Of a stretch of DNA of 64,000 nt, positions 34,728-44,163 are shown in pieces. The number at the start of each line of letters is the position of its first letter. Positions within the stretch are counted from its first letter, which is position 1. Location: contig JAJBSV010000002.1 in NCBI GenBank assembly GCA_020861185.1, positions 248,001 to 312,000 on the forward strand, in the 5' to 3' direction. Below the pieces are notes generated by a model. It was not told the DNA's origin, searched no databases, and was given only the letters and a program-made list of their open reading frames with translations. The stretch is from Ruminococcus sp. GTDB taxonomy: Bacteria > Bacillota > Clostridia > Oscillospirales > Ruminococcaceae. The translations under genes and the position numbers were made by a program.

Positions 34728-35972
34728 TTATCCTCCGACATGTAGTACTTTCTTCGCCGTTAATTGCCATTTTCGCGGCATCATATCCCACACCATATAA
34801 ATATACTTTTTCTTTCCTAGCCGTTTATAGTACCAGGTATCAACTGCTGAATAACCTTTATCTCGGAATAGATTTAATATCGTATTTCTTTCAGGCTTCA
34901 TTTCACTTGGACGATTAAGCTGACCATTTCTTCTTGCTGCCTTTTCAAACGACGAGCCTTTTACATGGAGCTTTTCGGCATACTGTTCAATTAACGTGTT
35001 ACCTTTATCTGAGTTGACAAGAGCGCATGAAATACCATTCTTTTCGTTTAATTCACCACCGTTATCTATGAGATAATCAGGATGTTCTTTCTCGATGCCC
35101 CAAAAATCTCCTATCGTGAGATCTCCAATCCGTTCTGCTCCTGCATACTTGCAGGAATAGCAGTTTTCTCTATATGTAAGAGAATCCAAAAACAAAGAAT
35201 AATAGGATGACAACTTTGAGTGTATCCTCTTCGATTTCATATTCCCATTAGCATCTTCATATACGGCTTTTGCAATTAAACCCCATCCCTTGCTCTTATC
35301 GCGGAAATAGAACCGCTTAATTTTCCCACCAAGCTTTTTTTCTAACAGATCTATATATCCATGAAAAAACCTTGCATTCGGAACGCCGTGGCATATAATA
35401 TCTATCGTATACAGGTTGTCCCACTTATTCCTCCCGCCAAGAAATGAATACAATCCTCCCACTTGGCACGGAGTTCCCGAAAACAGGACAGAACAGCCAG
35501 ACTTCAAATCTTCTTTTACTTTTCTATAGCAGGTTCCTATATCACTCTGAACATACTTAGACCCCTGCAATTCAATGAGTTTATCAGCTCGATCAATACG
35601 AATATGCTTTGGATTCAACTCCTCGTCAGCATACTCCATTGCACATCCGTACATTACGCCGCCATTCTGAATAAATTGATCTGCAATAGCAGAAAATACA
35701 CCGCCGGATGCGGAATTCTTTAATTGAGCATTATCCTTCGAAAGGGCGACATAAGAATCTTTAGGAGTAGAAAGAGCTTCTGTATTTTGATATCCGCATA
35801 CTCTTTTACATGCCCCACAGGATACACATAAACTGTAATCAATTTGCGGATACATAAATCCATACTCATCCTCTTGCATAGTGATAGCCGACTTTGAGCA
35901 TACATTCATACATGCCCCGCAACCACAGCAATCAGACTTTTTTTCAAATAATACTATCTGATTCATCGGCAC
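34728..35972 (-). CDS. F420-dehydrogenase beta-like iron-sulfur flavoprotein
   Basis: A 414-residue member of the coenzyme F420 hydrogenase/dehydrogenase beta-subunit family. It has two N-terminal 4Fe-4S motifs (CCGCGACMNVCSKS and CVSCGACKRVCG), the SASGGVFSAIADQF segment, the FSGTPCQVGGL cysteine motif, and GDFWGIEKEHP in the C-domain. Such proteins accompany pyruvyl transferases in exopolysaccharide clusters; a redox step on a sugar or lipid intermediate is suspected but unproven. Intact, in contrast to the next gene upstream, its close paralogue broken at a G tract. Confidence 0.85.
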   Translation of the reverse strand: MPMNQIVLFEKKSDCCGCGACMNVCSKSAITMQEDEYGFMYPQIDYSLCVSCGACKRVCGYQNTEALSTPKDSYVALSKDNAQLKNSASGGVFSAIADQFIQNGGVMYGCAMEYADEELNPKHIRIDRADKLIELQGSKYVQSDIGTCYRKVKEDLKSGCSVLFSGTPCQVGGLYSFLGGRNKWDNLYTIDIICHGVPNARFFHGYIDLLEKKLGGKIKRFYFRDKSKGWGLIAKAVYEDANGNMKSKRIHSKLSSYYSLFLDSLTYRENCYSCKYAGAERIGDLTIGDFWGIEKEHPDYLIDNGGELNEKNGISCALVNSDKGNTLIEQYAEKLHVKGSSFEKAARRNGQLNRPSEMKPERNTILNLFRDKGYSAVDTWYYKRLGKKKYIYMVWDMMPRKWQLTAKKVLHVGG

Positions 35973-36013
35973 AAACCTCCCACGCGGTCAGTAACGTGTA
36001 AGACCAAGAATCA

Positions 36014-37061
36014 TCACTTCTTTACCAGATAAATCAGCCCTGTTTCGTGGGCGATTTTCTGAATCATAAATCGCAGTTTACCCTTAGTGTTATAACCGCC
36101 GTATTTTTTTATAATGTATTCAAATCCATAATTCCTGTAGTCATTACGAAACAAATCAACTTTTGAATTGCGTTCTACAGAATGTTGAAGATTCGTCTGA
36201 TATTTAACATAATCATCCGATTTACATTCTGCAATACGATATCTTTTCTTAATTGCATCGTCTATGACAGTATCAATAAGGTACCTACCCTTTTTTGTGT
36301 TCACGATTACAAGATTAACGCCATCTTTCGCAGTAATTCTCCATTCAGCAGCTGTTTTTGGCATCACATTCTCGAATCCCCAAAAATCTCCAATAGTGAG
36401 ATCGCCAGCGCAATTCATATTAGCAAACTTACATTGGTAGCAGCACTCACGATAGGCTAGACCAGTAAAATAAAGTGTAGTAAACATCCTGACATCCTGA
36501 GTGTTTTTCTTGACGATACCATTTGAGAATTCAGCCATGCAGGGATACTTCCTCCATCGCGTACCTTTATAACGGAAAGAGAAATTTTTAAGCGCGGCAC
36601 CATTCTTTTCTTCAAGCCAACTCACATAGTCTTTCCACAACTTCTGATTCGGCGTACCATGGCATATAATATCTATAGCATAAAATTTTTCAGACGGAAG
36701 ATTACGAAAACCAATATATTTCCGAATAGCGTTTACCTGACACGGTGTACCAGAAAAAAGTACATACTTCTGTTCTTTCAAAGCCTTGGTCAGTTCAGGA
36801 TACATACAAGTCATATCAGATGCCACATATTTTGAACCGCGAAACTTCTCGCAACCATCAATACTATCCGCAGATTGATGTACAACGTTAAAATGCTCAT
36901 CAAAAGAAGCACCAAAACAAGCCCATCCGTTCAGAGCAGGCGACTCACTTGTACCCCCCACAAGCCAAACCTGCAAAAGCTTCCAACAATGCGGTAAAAG
37001 CTCCGCCGGAAGATGATTGACGCTCTATTTCTGTGTTGTTTCTAAATGCATATGCTTCCAA
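36014..37061 (-). CDS. Short F420-dehydrogenase beta-like protein, out of frame at a G6 tract
   Basis: Starts probably at TTG 37061 behind AGAGGAG, five bases after the pyruvyl transferase stop, and reads ELEAYAFRNNTEIERQSS then SGGAFTALLEAFAG. At the tract 36954-36959 the frame breaks; downstream it continues GWACFGASFDEHFNVVHQ, FSGTPCQVNAI and GDFWGFENV to 36014. Five or eight G would rejoin it (~350 residues). Even then the ferredoxin motifs of its two relatives in this operon are absent, so it would depend on another electron donor. Confidence 0.75.
36954..36959 (-). repeat. G6 tract (coding strand), F420-dehydrogenase-like gene
   Basis: Coding-strand context CTTGTGGGGGGTACAAGT. The gene is open with five or eight G. 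Confidence 0.85.
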
Positions 37062-37066
37062 TTCAA

Positions 37067-38209
37067 TCAGACTCCTCTTATAGCACTTTTCAACCAATCC
37101 AGTGATTGTTCTCTATATGCAACCATCTTTTCATTCACTTCATGCCATTTAACATCATCGATCTGTGGAACAGACTCATCACAACAATCTATAGATATCA
37201 AACGCTCTGTAAGTCCAGCTACATCAAGGATATGGTAAATTCTCGAATTCTGAGAAGCTTTATCTCCATCTTTAAATCTTCTAAGAGTATAAAAATTTTT
37301 ATTGAAGATGATTGACAATGCTGTCGCATGGAAAGAATCCGTAATTACATAACTTGCATTTCTTATCAAATCAAGCCATTCAATAGGTCCGGCTGTTTTG
37401 ATAATTTCAGCATCTATGCCATATCCCCAATAGTTATTAGGCACCGATTTTAATTTCAACCCTGTCTTTTCAGAGAGCCATTTTGCAATCTGTATATAAT
37501 CCTCATTCTGCCCAAGAAAATAACAGAAAATATACTCTTCCTGCGGCTGAACTTTGGGAATCAACTGATTCCAATCATCTGCTGTCAATAAGAAAACGGG
37601 GTCGCAAACAACCTGTACCGGAATATTGACCATGGGCTGAATCAGTTCAACACTCTGCTTCTCTCTTACCGAAATACAATCAAATCGTTTCAGCAATGGT
37701 TCCATTTTTCGCTTCTCTGCATCAGACAGCTGGGTCGTTCCAACACTAGGAGCATAGGCTATCTTTCTTTTACTATCCGAAGCAAAATCTAAAAACTGAC
37801 ACTTCTTAAAATACGCCGGGTTCCATATCTGATCGCTTCCGCAAATGTAACAATCATATTCATTCGAGATGTCGCCCATTGTGTCCTGCGAGTAAATAGG
37901 ATCAGTTAAGTTCAAGTATGAGGAATAAAAAGCATCAAATCTTCTGTTCTTCTTTGCGATATTCTCTTTAGACATGAAGTCTTTCTGTATTTTTCGGGCA
38001 TCTATCTTAGATTTTAATGTAACGCTTCGCGCAGAGCTGGTAAGAAAAAACTTCAGCTTCTCATTCGAATTTGGCTGATAATTGATTATGGTGTTATACA
38101 TGCCCATTTTCTGCTGTGCTTGCTGTAACGCATATGCCTGAAAAATAGAACCGTAATTGCCTGTAAACCAAGTGATTGTGGCGGAGGTTTTTGCAACTGT
38201 ATTTTTCAT
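37067..38209 (-). CDS. Polysaccharide pyruvyl transferase family protein 1
   Basis: A 380-residue protein of PF04230. It opens TWFTGNYGSIFQAYALQQ and has the family's CGSDQIWNPAYF, a central AYAPSVGTTQL and the C-terminal ITDSFHATALSIIF. Members transfer pyruvate from phosphoenolpyruvate to form ketals on glycans, adding negative charge. Its ATG overlaps the stop of the Stealth gene (ATGA), so translation is coupled. A second copy lies at 39408-40583. Confidence 0.85.
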   Translation of the reverse strand: MKNTVAKTSATITWFTGNYGSIFQAYALQQAQQKMGMYNTIINYQPNSNEKLKFFLTSSARSVTLKSKIDARKIQKDFMSKENIAKKNRRFDAFYSSYLNLTDPIYSQDTMGDISNEYDCYICGSDQIWNPAYFKKCQFLDFASDSKRKIAYAPSVGTTQLSDAEKRKMEPLLKRFDCISVREKQSVELIQPMVNIPVQVVCDPVFLLTADDWNQLIPKVQPQEEYIFCYFLGQNEDYIQIAKWLSEKTGLKLKSVPNNYWGYGIDAEIIKTAGPIEWLDLIRNASYVITDSFHATALSIIFNKNFYTLRRFKDGDKASQNSRIYHILDVAGLTERLISIDCCDESVPQIDDVKWHEVNEKMVAYREQSLDWLKSAIRGV

Positions 38210-39309
38210 GCTGCCACCCCACTTCTTTCAAAATGGATGACAGCTTCTTTAGTTAGAATTACTCGGTTTCGAGTACCCCCCCACACAGATTTCTTCTCAA
38301 ATTGGGATTCCTGTGGGAATTTTCTCTCAAACGCTTTATTCACATGTGTGACAATTTCATCAAACTCATCATCATTGTCAACATTGTCATTTATGCAGAT
38401 AACCTTAGTCTTGCCTTTAGTGATGCAATCCACAACTGGTTTTTCATCTCCTAAGTATACGACATCATAAAACTTACTGAATCCAGGATTCCGTATTTCA
38501 AATTTACCTGTGGCAATCTGCCAAAATCTCACCGCCCATTGAGCTACATTAAACTCATGCCTAAATCTGGAATTTAATGTATCAACCATATCGTCTTCAG
38601 CTAAATTCCACATCTCTTCGAATGTCGATTTCAAAAAGGACGTTGCTGTGTGTGTCTCGTTAAAACCTGTAATGTTATGCCAGGGCATCATGCAAATTGT
38701 TTTGATTAAATCTTTACCATTTCTAGGACTATAAAACTTACCTTTGCTATTGTTTAGGATTTCCTGTTTTGTATACCTTTTTGCAATGAGTCTCGTACAC
38801 ATGACTGCAATGCCATAAACTTGTCCCTTTCCACCGTCTTGCTTGTAATCAGCTTGTGTAGGAGCAAATCCAACCGTATCAAGAGGCAAGCCATTTTTAA
38901 AGAAATCCTCCGGCTTGGCTTTTTTCAGCAGAAACATATCATCATTAAAATAGACGAAATGCTCTGAAAGCCCTGGAATCTTATACATCAAAAGCTCGAC
39001 TGCACAATTATTGAAGCTTGGAACCAATTCCTCTGGAAACAATATGTCCTGGTTGATAACAGAGATCCTCTCACAATCCAAATCTAGCCATTTAGGATAA
39101 TGTCCGGGGGTCAACAAGTATACATGATTAACCCAGTTTGCATATTTATCAATTCCACGTAATAGGAATTGCAGATTGTTCCACTCACGCACACGTCTTT
39201 TTCTTGTATCATCACCTTTGGTGGCTCTATACTGCTGACGCTTGGCAAGCCAATCTTCATCATTTCCGTCTACCCAGGAAATCACAAAGTCAATAGGATA
39301 GTTTTCCAT
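38206..39309 (-). CDS. Stealth-family capsular polysaccharide phosphotransferase
   Basis: A 367-residue Stealth protein, related to GlcNAc-1-phosphotransferases, which transfer sugar-1-phosphate to build phosphodiester-linked polymers. Conserved regions CR1-CR4 are visible: IDFVISWVDGNDEDW, the RVREWNNLQFLLRGI segment, HFVYFNDDMFLLKK, and HEFNVAQW. ATG 39309 has GGAGG eight bases upstream. A G7 tract (38276-38282) lies near the 3' end and is in frame as SVWGGTRNRVILTK. Six or eight G would change the last ~20 residues and shorten the protein, but spare all CR motifs. Confidence 0.88.
   Translation of the reverse strand: MENYPIDFVISWVDGNDEDWLAKRQQYRATKGDDTRKRRVREWNNLQFLLRGIDKYANWVNHVYLLTPGHYPKWLDLDCERISVINQDILFPEELVPSFNNCAVELLMYKIPGLSEHFVYFNDDMFLLKKAKPEDFFKNGLPLDTVGFAPTQADYKQDGGKGQVYGIAVMCTRLIAKRYTKQEILNNSKGKFYSPRNGKDLIKTICMMPWHNITGFNETHTATSFLKSTFEEMWNLAEDDMVDTLNSRFRHEFNVAQWAVRFWQIATGKFEIRNPGFSKFYDVVYLGDEKPVVDCITKGKTKVICINDNVDNDDEFDEIVTHVNKAFERKFPQESQFEKKSVWGGTRNRVILTKEAVIHFERSGVAA
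38276..38282 (-). repeat. G7 tract (coding strand), Stealth gene, in frame
   Basis: Coding-strand context GTGTGGGGGGGTACTCG. The present length reads through to a full C-terminus. It is the only one of the five genic tracts that is in frame. Confidence 0.85.
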
Positions 39310-39407
39310 ATGGCTGTCCTCCAATTGATGCATCAAAATAGATGCTATCTCTATACTCTACCATCTAGTTTCTTCATATTTGTCTTTTAGTGAAGCGGAA
39401 TATCATC

Positions 39408-40583
39408 TCAGCACTTAAGTGCATCTCGAAGCATTTTCTTTGACGTTGCAACGTTAGCATTCAGCCCGCTTTTTGCGCATTTAAAATCTATATCTTTTCC
39501 ATCTATCATCTTAGATTCGTCACCGGTTATTCTCCTATCCTCTTCACCAAGCAAGGGCAACAATGTATCTAACCTGGTGCTCATATTCGTTTTTCCAGAT
39601 AAGAACTGTCTTTCAAATACCCAGAAGTTCGTTTCAAAAATATTTGAAAGCACTACTGCATGAAATGAATCCGTGCACACTATATCGGCATACTTTATCA
39701 GGCTTAGAAATTGGCCGAGATCGATATCATATAAATCAACATCGGCGAAATCCATGTCACTTTTGCAGATAGTTCCTCTGACATGAGGCACTGTTACAAG
39801 TTTTAAACCTTTATCCTTTGCCAGCTTCTGTACCTGTTTTCTCTGCTCTTTACTTTCCCCAAGGAAATAAGCAAACAGGTATTTGTCATTAATCAGCCTA
39901 TCGGCAGTTACTTCTTCCCACTGTGATTCATCCAACAACAATGTCGGGTCTACAACTACATCAACAGACCTGTGCAGAATTTTCTCCAAAAACACTTTTG
40001 CAGAATTTTCTCTGACCGAAATCCACTCATACCTCGATAACGCACTCTTCATCAGTTCACAATACTCATCTGTGAAATTACTGACTGTTATACTCGATGC
40101 ATAAGAGATACGTTTCTTATCCGGTGGCAAGGACGTCAACACATACGGCGGCTGAATCGCTTCCGGACTCCATATCTGGTCGCTTCCGCTTATAAAGACA
40201 TCGTAATCATTAATGCATTCTGCAATCGTATCTTCTGTGTACACTTTGGAATGGGGTATATCTTCTCTTGACCTTTCAAATGCCTGTTCTCTTTTGTGGA
40301 TTTCCTGACCAATAGTCTCCCAGTACTTCTTTCTTAAAATCTTCTGCTCACAGCGACTGAAAACTCTCTGAAAAAACTTATCAGAATGCTTGTTCCAATA
40401 CTCTTTAAAACCAATCTCCTTAAGCTCCGCCATCCCTCGCACTGTTTTCGGAACGCTGCGCTTATATGATATAAGTTCTACATCATGCCCTTCCAATGAC
40501 AAATACTTATATAACGCATATGCCTGGGCAATACCGCCGTAATTGTTGTTGCCATAATACATTGTTATAATTCCGATTTTCAT
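39408..40583 (-). CDS. Polysaccharide pyruvyl transferase family protein 2
   Basis: A 391-residue paralogue of the protein at 37067-38209: the MYYGNNNYGGIAQAYALYKY opening, FISGSDQIWSPEAIQ, ISYASSITVSNF and VCTDSFHAVVLSNIF. It probably adds a second pyruvyl ketal to the repeat unit, or acts on a different sugar. It lies between the polymerase and Stealth genes, 24 bases after the polymerase stop... reading in the direction of transcription it follows EpsG after a short gap. Intact. Confidence 0.85.
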   Translation of the reverse strand: MKIGIITMYYGNNNYGGIAQAYALYKYLSLEGHDVELISYKRSVPKTVRGMAELKEIGFKEYWNKHSDKFFQRVFSRCEQKILRKKYWETIGQEIHKREQAFERSREDIPHSKVYTEDTIAECINDYDVFISGSDQIWSPEAIQPPYVLTSLPPDKKRISYASSITVSNFTDEYCELMKSALSRYEWISVRENSAKVFLEKILHRSVDVVVDPTLLLDESQWEEVTADRLINDKYLFAYFLGESKEQRKQVQKLAKDKGLKLVTVPHVRGTICKSDMDFADVDLYDIDLGQFLSLIKYADIVCTDSFHAVVLSNIFETNFWVFERQFLSGKTNMSTRLDTLLPLLGEEDRRITGDESKMIDGKDIDFKCAKSGLNANVATSKKMLRDALKC

Positions 40584-40600
40584 TTCTTCACTGTCCTATT

Positions 40601-41776
40601 TTATTCCCAGAAAAATTGATACGGTACTACGCCATATGACCCTTCACCTGCAGAGGCGCAAAAATACAAAAAACAAATTCCCATAAACAAATAAATACCT
40701 GCTTTAACAATTCTTCGGTTCCTAAAGCTATCTATTCTATTTACTGCGCATCCCAATAAAGTAAAAGCAAACAGATATTCATAGTAGCCCAATCTATTTA
40801 CTATTTCCATTGCGTGGTATAGTACCTTGCACATAACAGAAATAATAGTCATATAGGTCAGGAATGTGACAGATACCTGTTCCACGGTCTTGGTTCCATT
40901 AACTCCGATATAGATTTTCTTTCTATTAAACTGGACTTTAGTTGGAAGTAAACGTGTCTCTCTGTCTTCCATATGCCCTTTCAGGTATATATAGACTATA
41001 GCTAAGACAAGAGGTATCAGGTATGTAATTATCCAAAACAAACTATATGCAGAAAAGCCTACTGTTCTTCCTCCAGACTCACGTCCAAAATACCATGTGT
41101 AACCAGGCAAAAATGTACTAGCCAACGGATAAACAATCTGATTGAAAAGAACCATTACAACACCGGCTATTACAGTAAACCAAGCTACATTTGACCTTTT
41201 CATTTTCAAGAAGGAGATTGGAATAAATATCAAGCATACTATAGCACTGCTATGAATCGCTATTGCCAATCCCATAAAGATTAAACACCTTATATACTTT
41301 TTCTGTGCCAGAAAATCTACTGCAAGAAGTACAACTGCTATAGCTAATGCCTGTGCAACTATATTCATTGTCATAAAATATAGGAACGACGTGAAGAAAA
41401 CATACGTTTCAAGAACTGCATCATCCGACTGCCTGTAAATATACCTGCCTATAGATGAATAAATTATCAAGCTTGTAGCAAAAAGAAATATTTGTGGGTC
41501 GTCAGAGATCATTCCGAAAAGCTTACATAAGGTCACAAAGCCCCAGTCATAGCCAGTGTTTCCCGTAAAAAAAGAAAGTGAACTCCAATCTGCATTTGCG
41601 ATAGCAGTAAAATTTGACGCATAATGTAAATCAACATCTATACCAACTGATGTACCTCTAAGTGCAGCTACAAGGGTCATCAAAGCAAAAGATATAAAGA
41701 CAAATTTCCTCCTATCTCTGCCAAATAATATTCCATTTAAAATCAGCAAGGCAAATAATACCAGATATATTGTCAT
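40601..41776 (-). CDS. EpsG-family polysaccharide polymerase (Wzy-like)
   Basis: A 391-residue membrane protein with about ten hydrophobic segments and the EpsG-family pattern ALRGTSVGIDVDLHYAS near residue 45, with acidic residues placed outside the first helices. It would polymerise flipped repeat units at the outer face of the membrane, partnering the flippase at 32638-34089. There is no separate Wzy candidate in the window. Confidence 0.82.
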   Translation of the reverse strand: MTIYLVLFALLILNGILFGRDRRKFVFISFALMTLVAALRGTSVGIDVDLHYASNFTAIANADWSSLSFFTGNTGYDWGFVTLCKLFGMISDDPQIFLFATSLIIYSSIGRYIYRQSDDAVLETYVFFTSFLYFMTMNIVAQALAIAVVLLAVDFLAQKKYIRCLIFMGLAIAIHSSAIVCLIFIPISFLKMKRSNVAWFTVIAGVVMVLFNQIVYPLASTFLPGYTWYFGRESGGRTVGFSAYSLFWIITYLIPLVLAIVYIYLKGHMEDRETRLLPTKVQFNRKKIYIGVNGTKTVEQVSVTFLTYMTIISVMCKVLYHAMEIVNRLGYYEYLFAFTLLGCAVNRIDSFRNRRIVKAGIYLFMGICFLYFCASAGEGSYGVVPYQFFWE

Positions 41777-41820
41777 GTTCCCTTATTCTCCACTCTCATT
41801 AGTCTCTGTGTTATATAACT

Positions 41821-42978
41821 TCACTGCTTATACAGCTTTAAAAAGCCACTTGCTTGGTTATTGATGCTATATTGCAAAATGCCCTCTTTTAGCGAATCAA
41901 TATCGGCAATGATATGTTCTCTGTCGCAGTAATATTTCATAGTTTCAACCAAATTATCTACCGTTGGGTCAACAGCCCTTCCGACCTTCATATTTTGCAT
42001 TATCTCATTAAGACCACCTGTATTACCGGCTATCACAGTCAGTCCGTGATAAAAGGCTTCTATTGCAACCATGCCAAATGGTTCTGCCCATATAGATGGA
42101 GCAACAAGCACATCGCATTGCTCATATACTTTGGTTAACCCATCTTTATCAACAAATCCATGGTAGATTATCGACTTATCCTTTTCAGTGGCTTGTAATA
42201 CATTGTCCTTGAGATAGCCTGTCCCGCAAATATGAAGCTCTGTTTTCAAATTCTCTGCTGTACCCGTTGAAAGGTTAGAATAAGCATCCAGTAACTGCAG
42301 CAAACCCTTTTTTTCAATGAGCTGACCAACATATAAAAACCGTATGGTTGTGTCTGACCGGCTCCTCTTTTGCTCTACAATTCTCTTGTGATATTCAATA
42401 TTTACAGGTATCCCATTTGGGACAACAGCAGAGTTGGTGCAATCAAAAAGCCCGCCATGTTGGAATTCCTCAAGTGTGTAAGCTGAAGGTGCTGTTACGC
42501 AGTCAACATACTTCGAATTGTTCTGCGCCCATTTTTTAAATTTCGGTTCAAGCAGCCAATAATCATGCAATGTATGGATTACTCGTATGTTCTTTTTGTG
42601 AGCCACTTTCCATATGGTCGATGAGAATCCATAAAGGTTTTGTGTGTGGATCACATCAGGCTTGAAGTTATCTATAACATCCTCAAGCTCATGCTCTACC
42701 GGAATGTTGTGCCTGTGGTTAATATTGTTCTTAACCTTAATGAGCAGGGGATTCTGATTTCCTTTTTCTGGGTGCATGACAAATTTACCTTTGACACCAC
42801 GGTAAATAATTACACCGTTTACATTGTCTTTCTGTAGTTTGTCTTTGGGAGAATCACCTGTTAATACGGCAACATCATGCCCCACTCTTACATATTCTTC
42901 AGCAAGCAACTTAACGACCTGCTCTGTGCCTCCCTGCATATTGGGGAAGTAATATGGATTTATTATAAGTATCTTCAC
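41821..42978 (-). CDS. Glycosyltransferase family 4, enzyme 1
   Basis: A 385-residue GT-B fold retaining glycosyltransferase: N-terminal KILIINPYYFPNMQGGTEQV, central FLYVGQLIEKKGL, and the C-terminal EX7E region AEPFGMVAIEAFYHG that binds the nucleotide sugar. The GTG at 42978 follows GGGAG and gives the normal family start; a longer in-frame version to 43023 overlaps the neighbouring gene. Adds one sugar of the repeat unit; donor and acceptor are unknown. Confidence 0.87.
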   Translation of the reverse strand: MKILIINPYYFPNMQGGTEQVVKLLAEEYVRVGHDVAVLTGDSPKDKLQKDNVNGVIIYRGVKGKFVMHPEKGNQNPLLIKVKNNINHRHNIPVEHELEDVIDNFKPDVIHTQNLYGFSSTIWKVAHKKNIRVIHTLHDYWLLEPKFKKWAQNNSKYVDCVTAPSAYTLEEFQHGGLFDCTNSAVVPNGIPVNIEYHKRIVEQKRSRSDTTIRFLYVGQLIEKKGLLQLLDAYSNLSTGTAENLKTELHICGTGYLKDNVLQATEKDKSIIYHGFVDKDGLTKVYEQCDVLVAPSIWAEPFGMVAIEAFYHGLTVIAGNTGGLNEIMQNMKVGRAVDPTVDNLVETMKYYCDREHIIADIDSLKEGILQYSINNQASGFLKLYKQ

Positions 42979-43010
42979 ATTTATTCTCCCTCGTATGTAT
43001 GTGCCAGGGT

Positions 43011-44132
43011 TCAGTCCTTCCACAGTTCACATATCTCTTCAGCGCATTTCTCCCAGCTAAACTTTGCTAATTGCTCCTTTTCTCTTTGAATGACGGATTC
43101 TTTTTCCACGGGTGTCAAATTGATAACGCGCTCCATTTGCTTTAACATCTCCGGTACGGAATCAACATCATTAATATAGAACGCTGCATCTCCACCGACC
43201 TCTGGAAGCGAAGAGTTATTCGCTGTTATTACAGGCAAGCCATACTGAAAGCTTTCAAAAACAGGAATGCCATATCCCTCATACATGGAAGGAAACAAAA
43301 ATACCGATGCCTTTCGATATAAAGCATCTTTTTCTTCATCGCTTATATAGCCGGTTCGGATTATATCTTCTTTAAACTTAGACTCATCAATGAGTTTGTT
43401 GACCTCTTCCATACCCCATCCAGAGCCACCGGTAAGAACAAGCTGTACATGCTCCGGATTGGTTTTACGAAATTCTATATAAGATCTCACAATCAGTGAG
43501 ATATTCTTTCTAGGTTGCAACGTACCAACATATAAAAAATACGGTGCGTCAATTCGATACTTCTGGAGAGTTTCCTCAGCATTTGTGCCATCGGTAGGTA
43601 CACATCCGAAGTCGCTGCCGCCATATACCACATGTACTTTTGAATTCTTAAATCCACAGTATTCATCCACATCCCGTTTTGTTGCTAATGAATCAGCAAA
43701 AATCTTGTAGGCAGCCTTACAAGAATCACGCAGGATATGCGTAAAATATATTCTGATAAAGCGGTTCTGTTTGCTTATACCTGAGAACTTGTAGTTGGCT
43801 ATATCGTGAATCGTCATATAGTACTTAGTTTTATTGCTTCTTATAAATGGAAGATTATGTGTTGGTGACCAGTATACATCTAATTTATATTTTCTAATTT
43901 GTCCAACGCTAAGATACCGGCTAAGAAGCTGCTTGGATTTACATGAAATTACTACCTCATGTGCATTTTTATATGCCCCTACGTCGAAACAAAGCTCTTG
44001 ATTGCAAAATAAGAAATATTCATCATTTTCATTCTGTTTCAATATTTCTTTGACGGCATATAGAACAAAATTCCCTATACCAGTTATCCTCTCGCCCTTT
44101 CCGAGCATTGTAGCGTTTATACCAATTCTCAT
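43011..44132 (-). CDS. Glycosyltransferase family 4, enzyme 2
   Basis: A 373-residue GT4 enzyme: start MRIGINATMLGKGERITGIG, the linker YFLYVGTLQPRKNISL, and the donor-site stretch PSMYEGYGIPVFESFQYG. The layout resembles mannosyl- or rhamnosyl-type transferases of exopolysaccharide clusters, which fits the operon's GDP-D-rhamnose and GDP-mannose supply, but the donor is not proved. Intact. Confidence 0.87.
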   Translation of the reverse strand: MRIGINATMLGKGERITGIGNFVLYAVKEILKQNENDEYFLFCNQELCFDVGAYKNAHEVVISCKSKQLLSRYLSVGQIRKYKLDVYWSPTHNLPFIRSNKTKYYMTIHDIANYKFSGISKQNRFIRIYFTHILRDSCKAAYKIFADSLATKRDVDEYCGFKNSKVHVVYGGSDFGCVPTDGTNAEETLQKYRIDAPYFLYVGTLQPRKNISLIVRSYIEFRKTNPEHVQLVLTGGSGWGMEEVNKLIDESKFKEDIIRTGYISDEEKDALYRKASVFLFPSMYEGYGIPVFESFQYGLPVITANNSSLPEVGGDAAFYINDVDSVPEMLKQMERVINLTPVEKESVIQREKEQLAKFSWEKCAEEICELWKD

Positions 44133-44163
44133 AGCATCTTACCTTTTCAACATGGGTTATTCG

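Noticed and set aside
29592-37061. F420-dependent metabolism
   Set aside because: The family name is historical; the genes sit in a polysaccharide operon, with no F420 biosynthesis genes in view.
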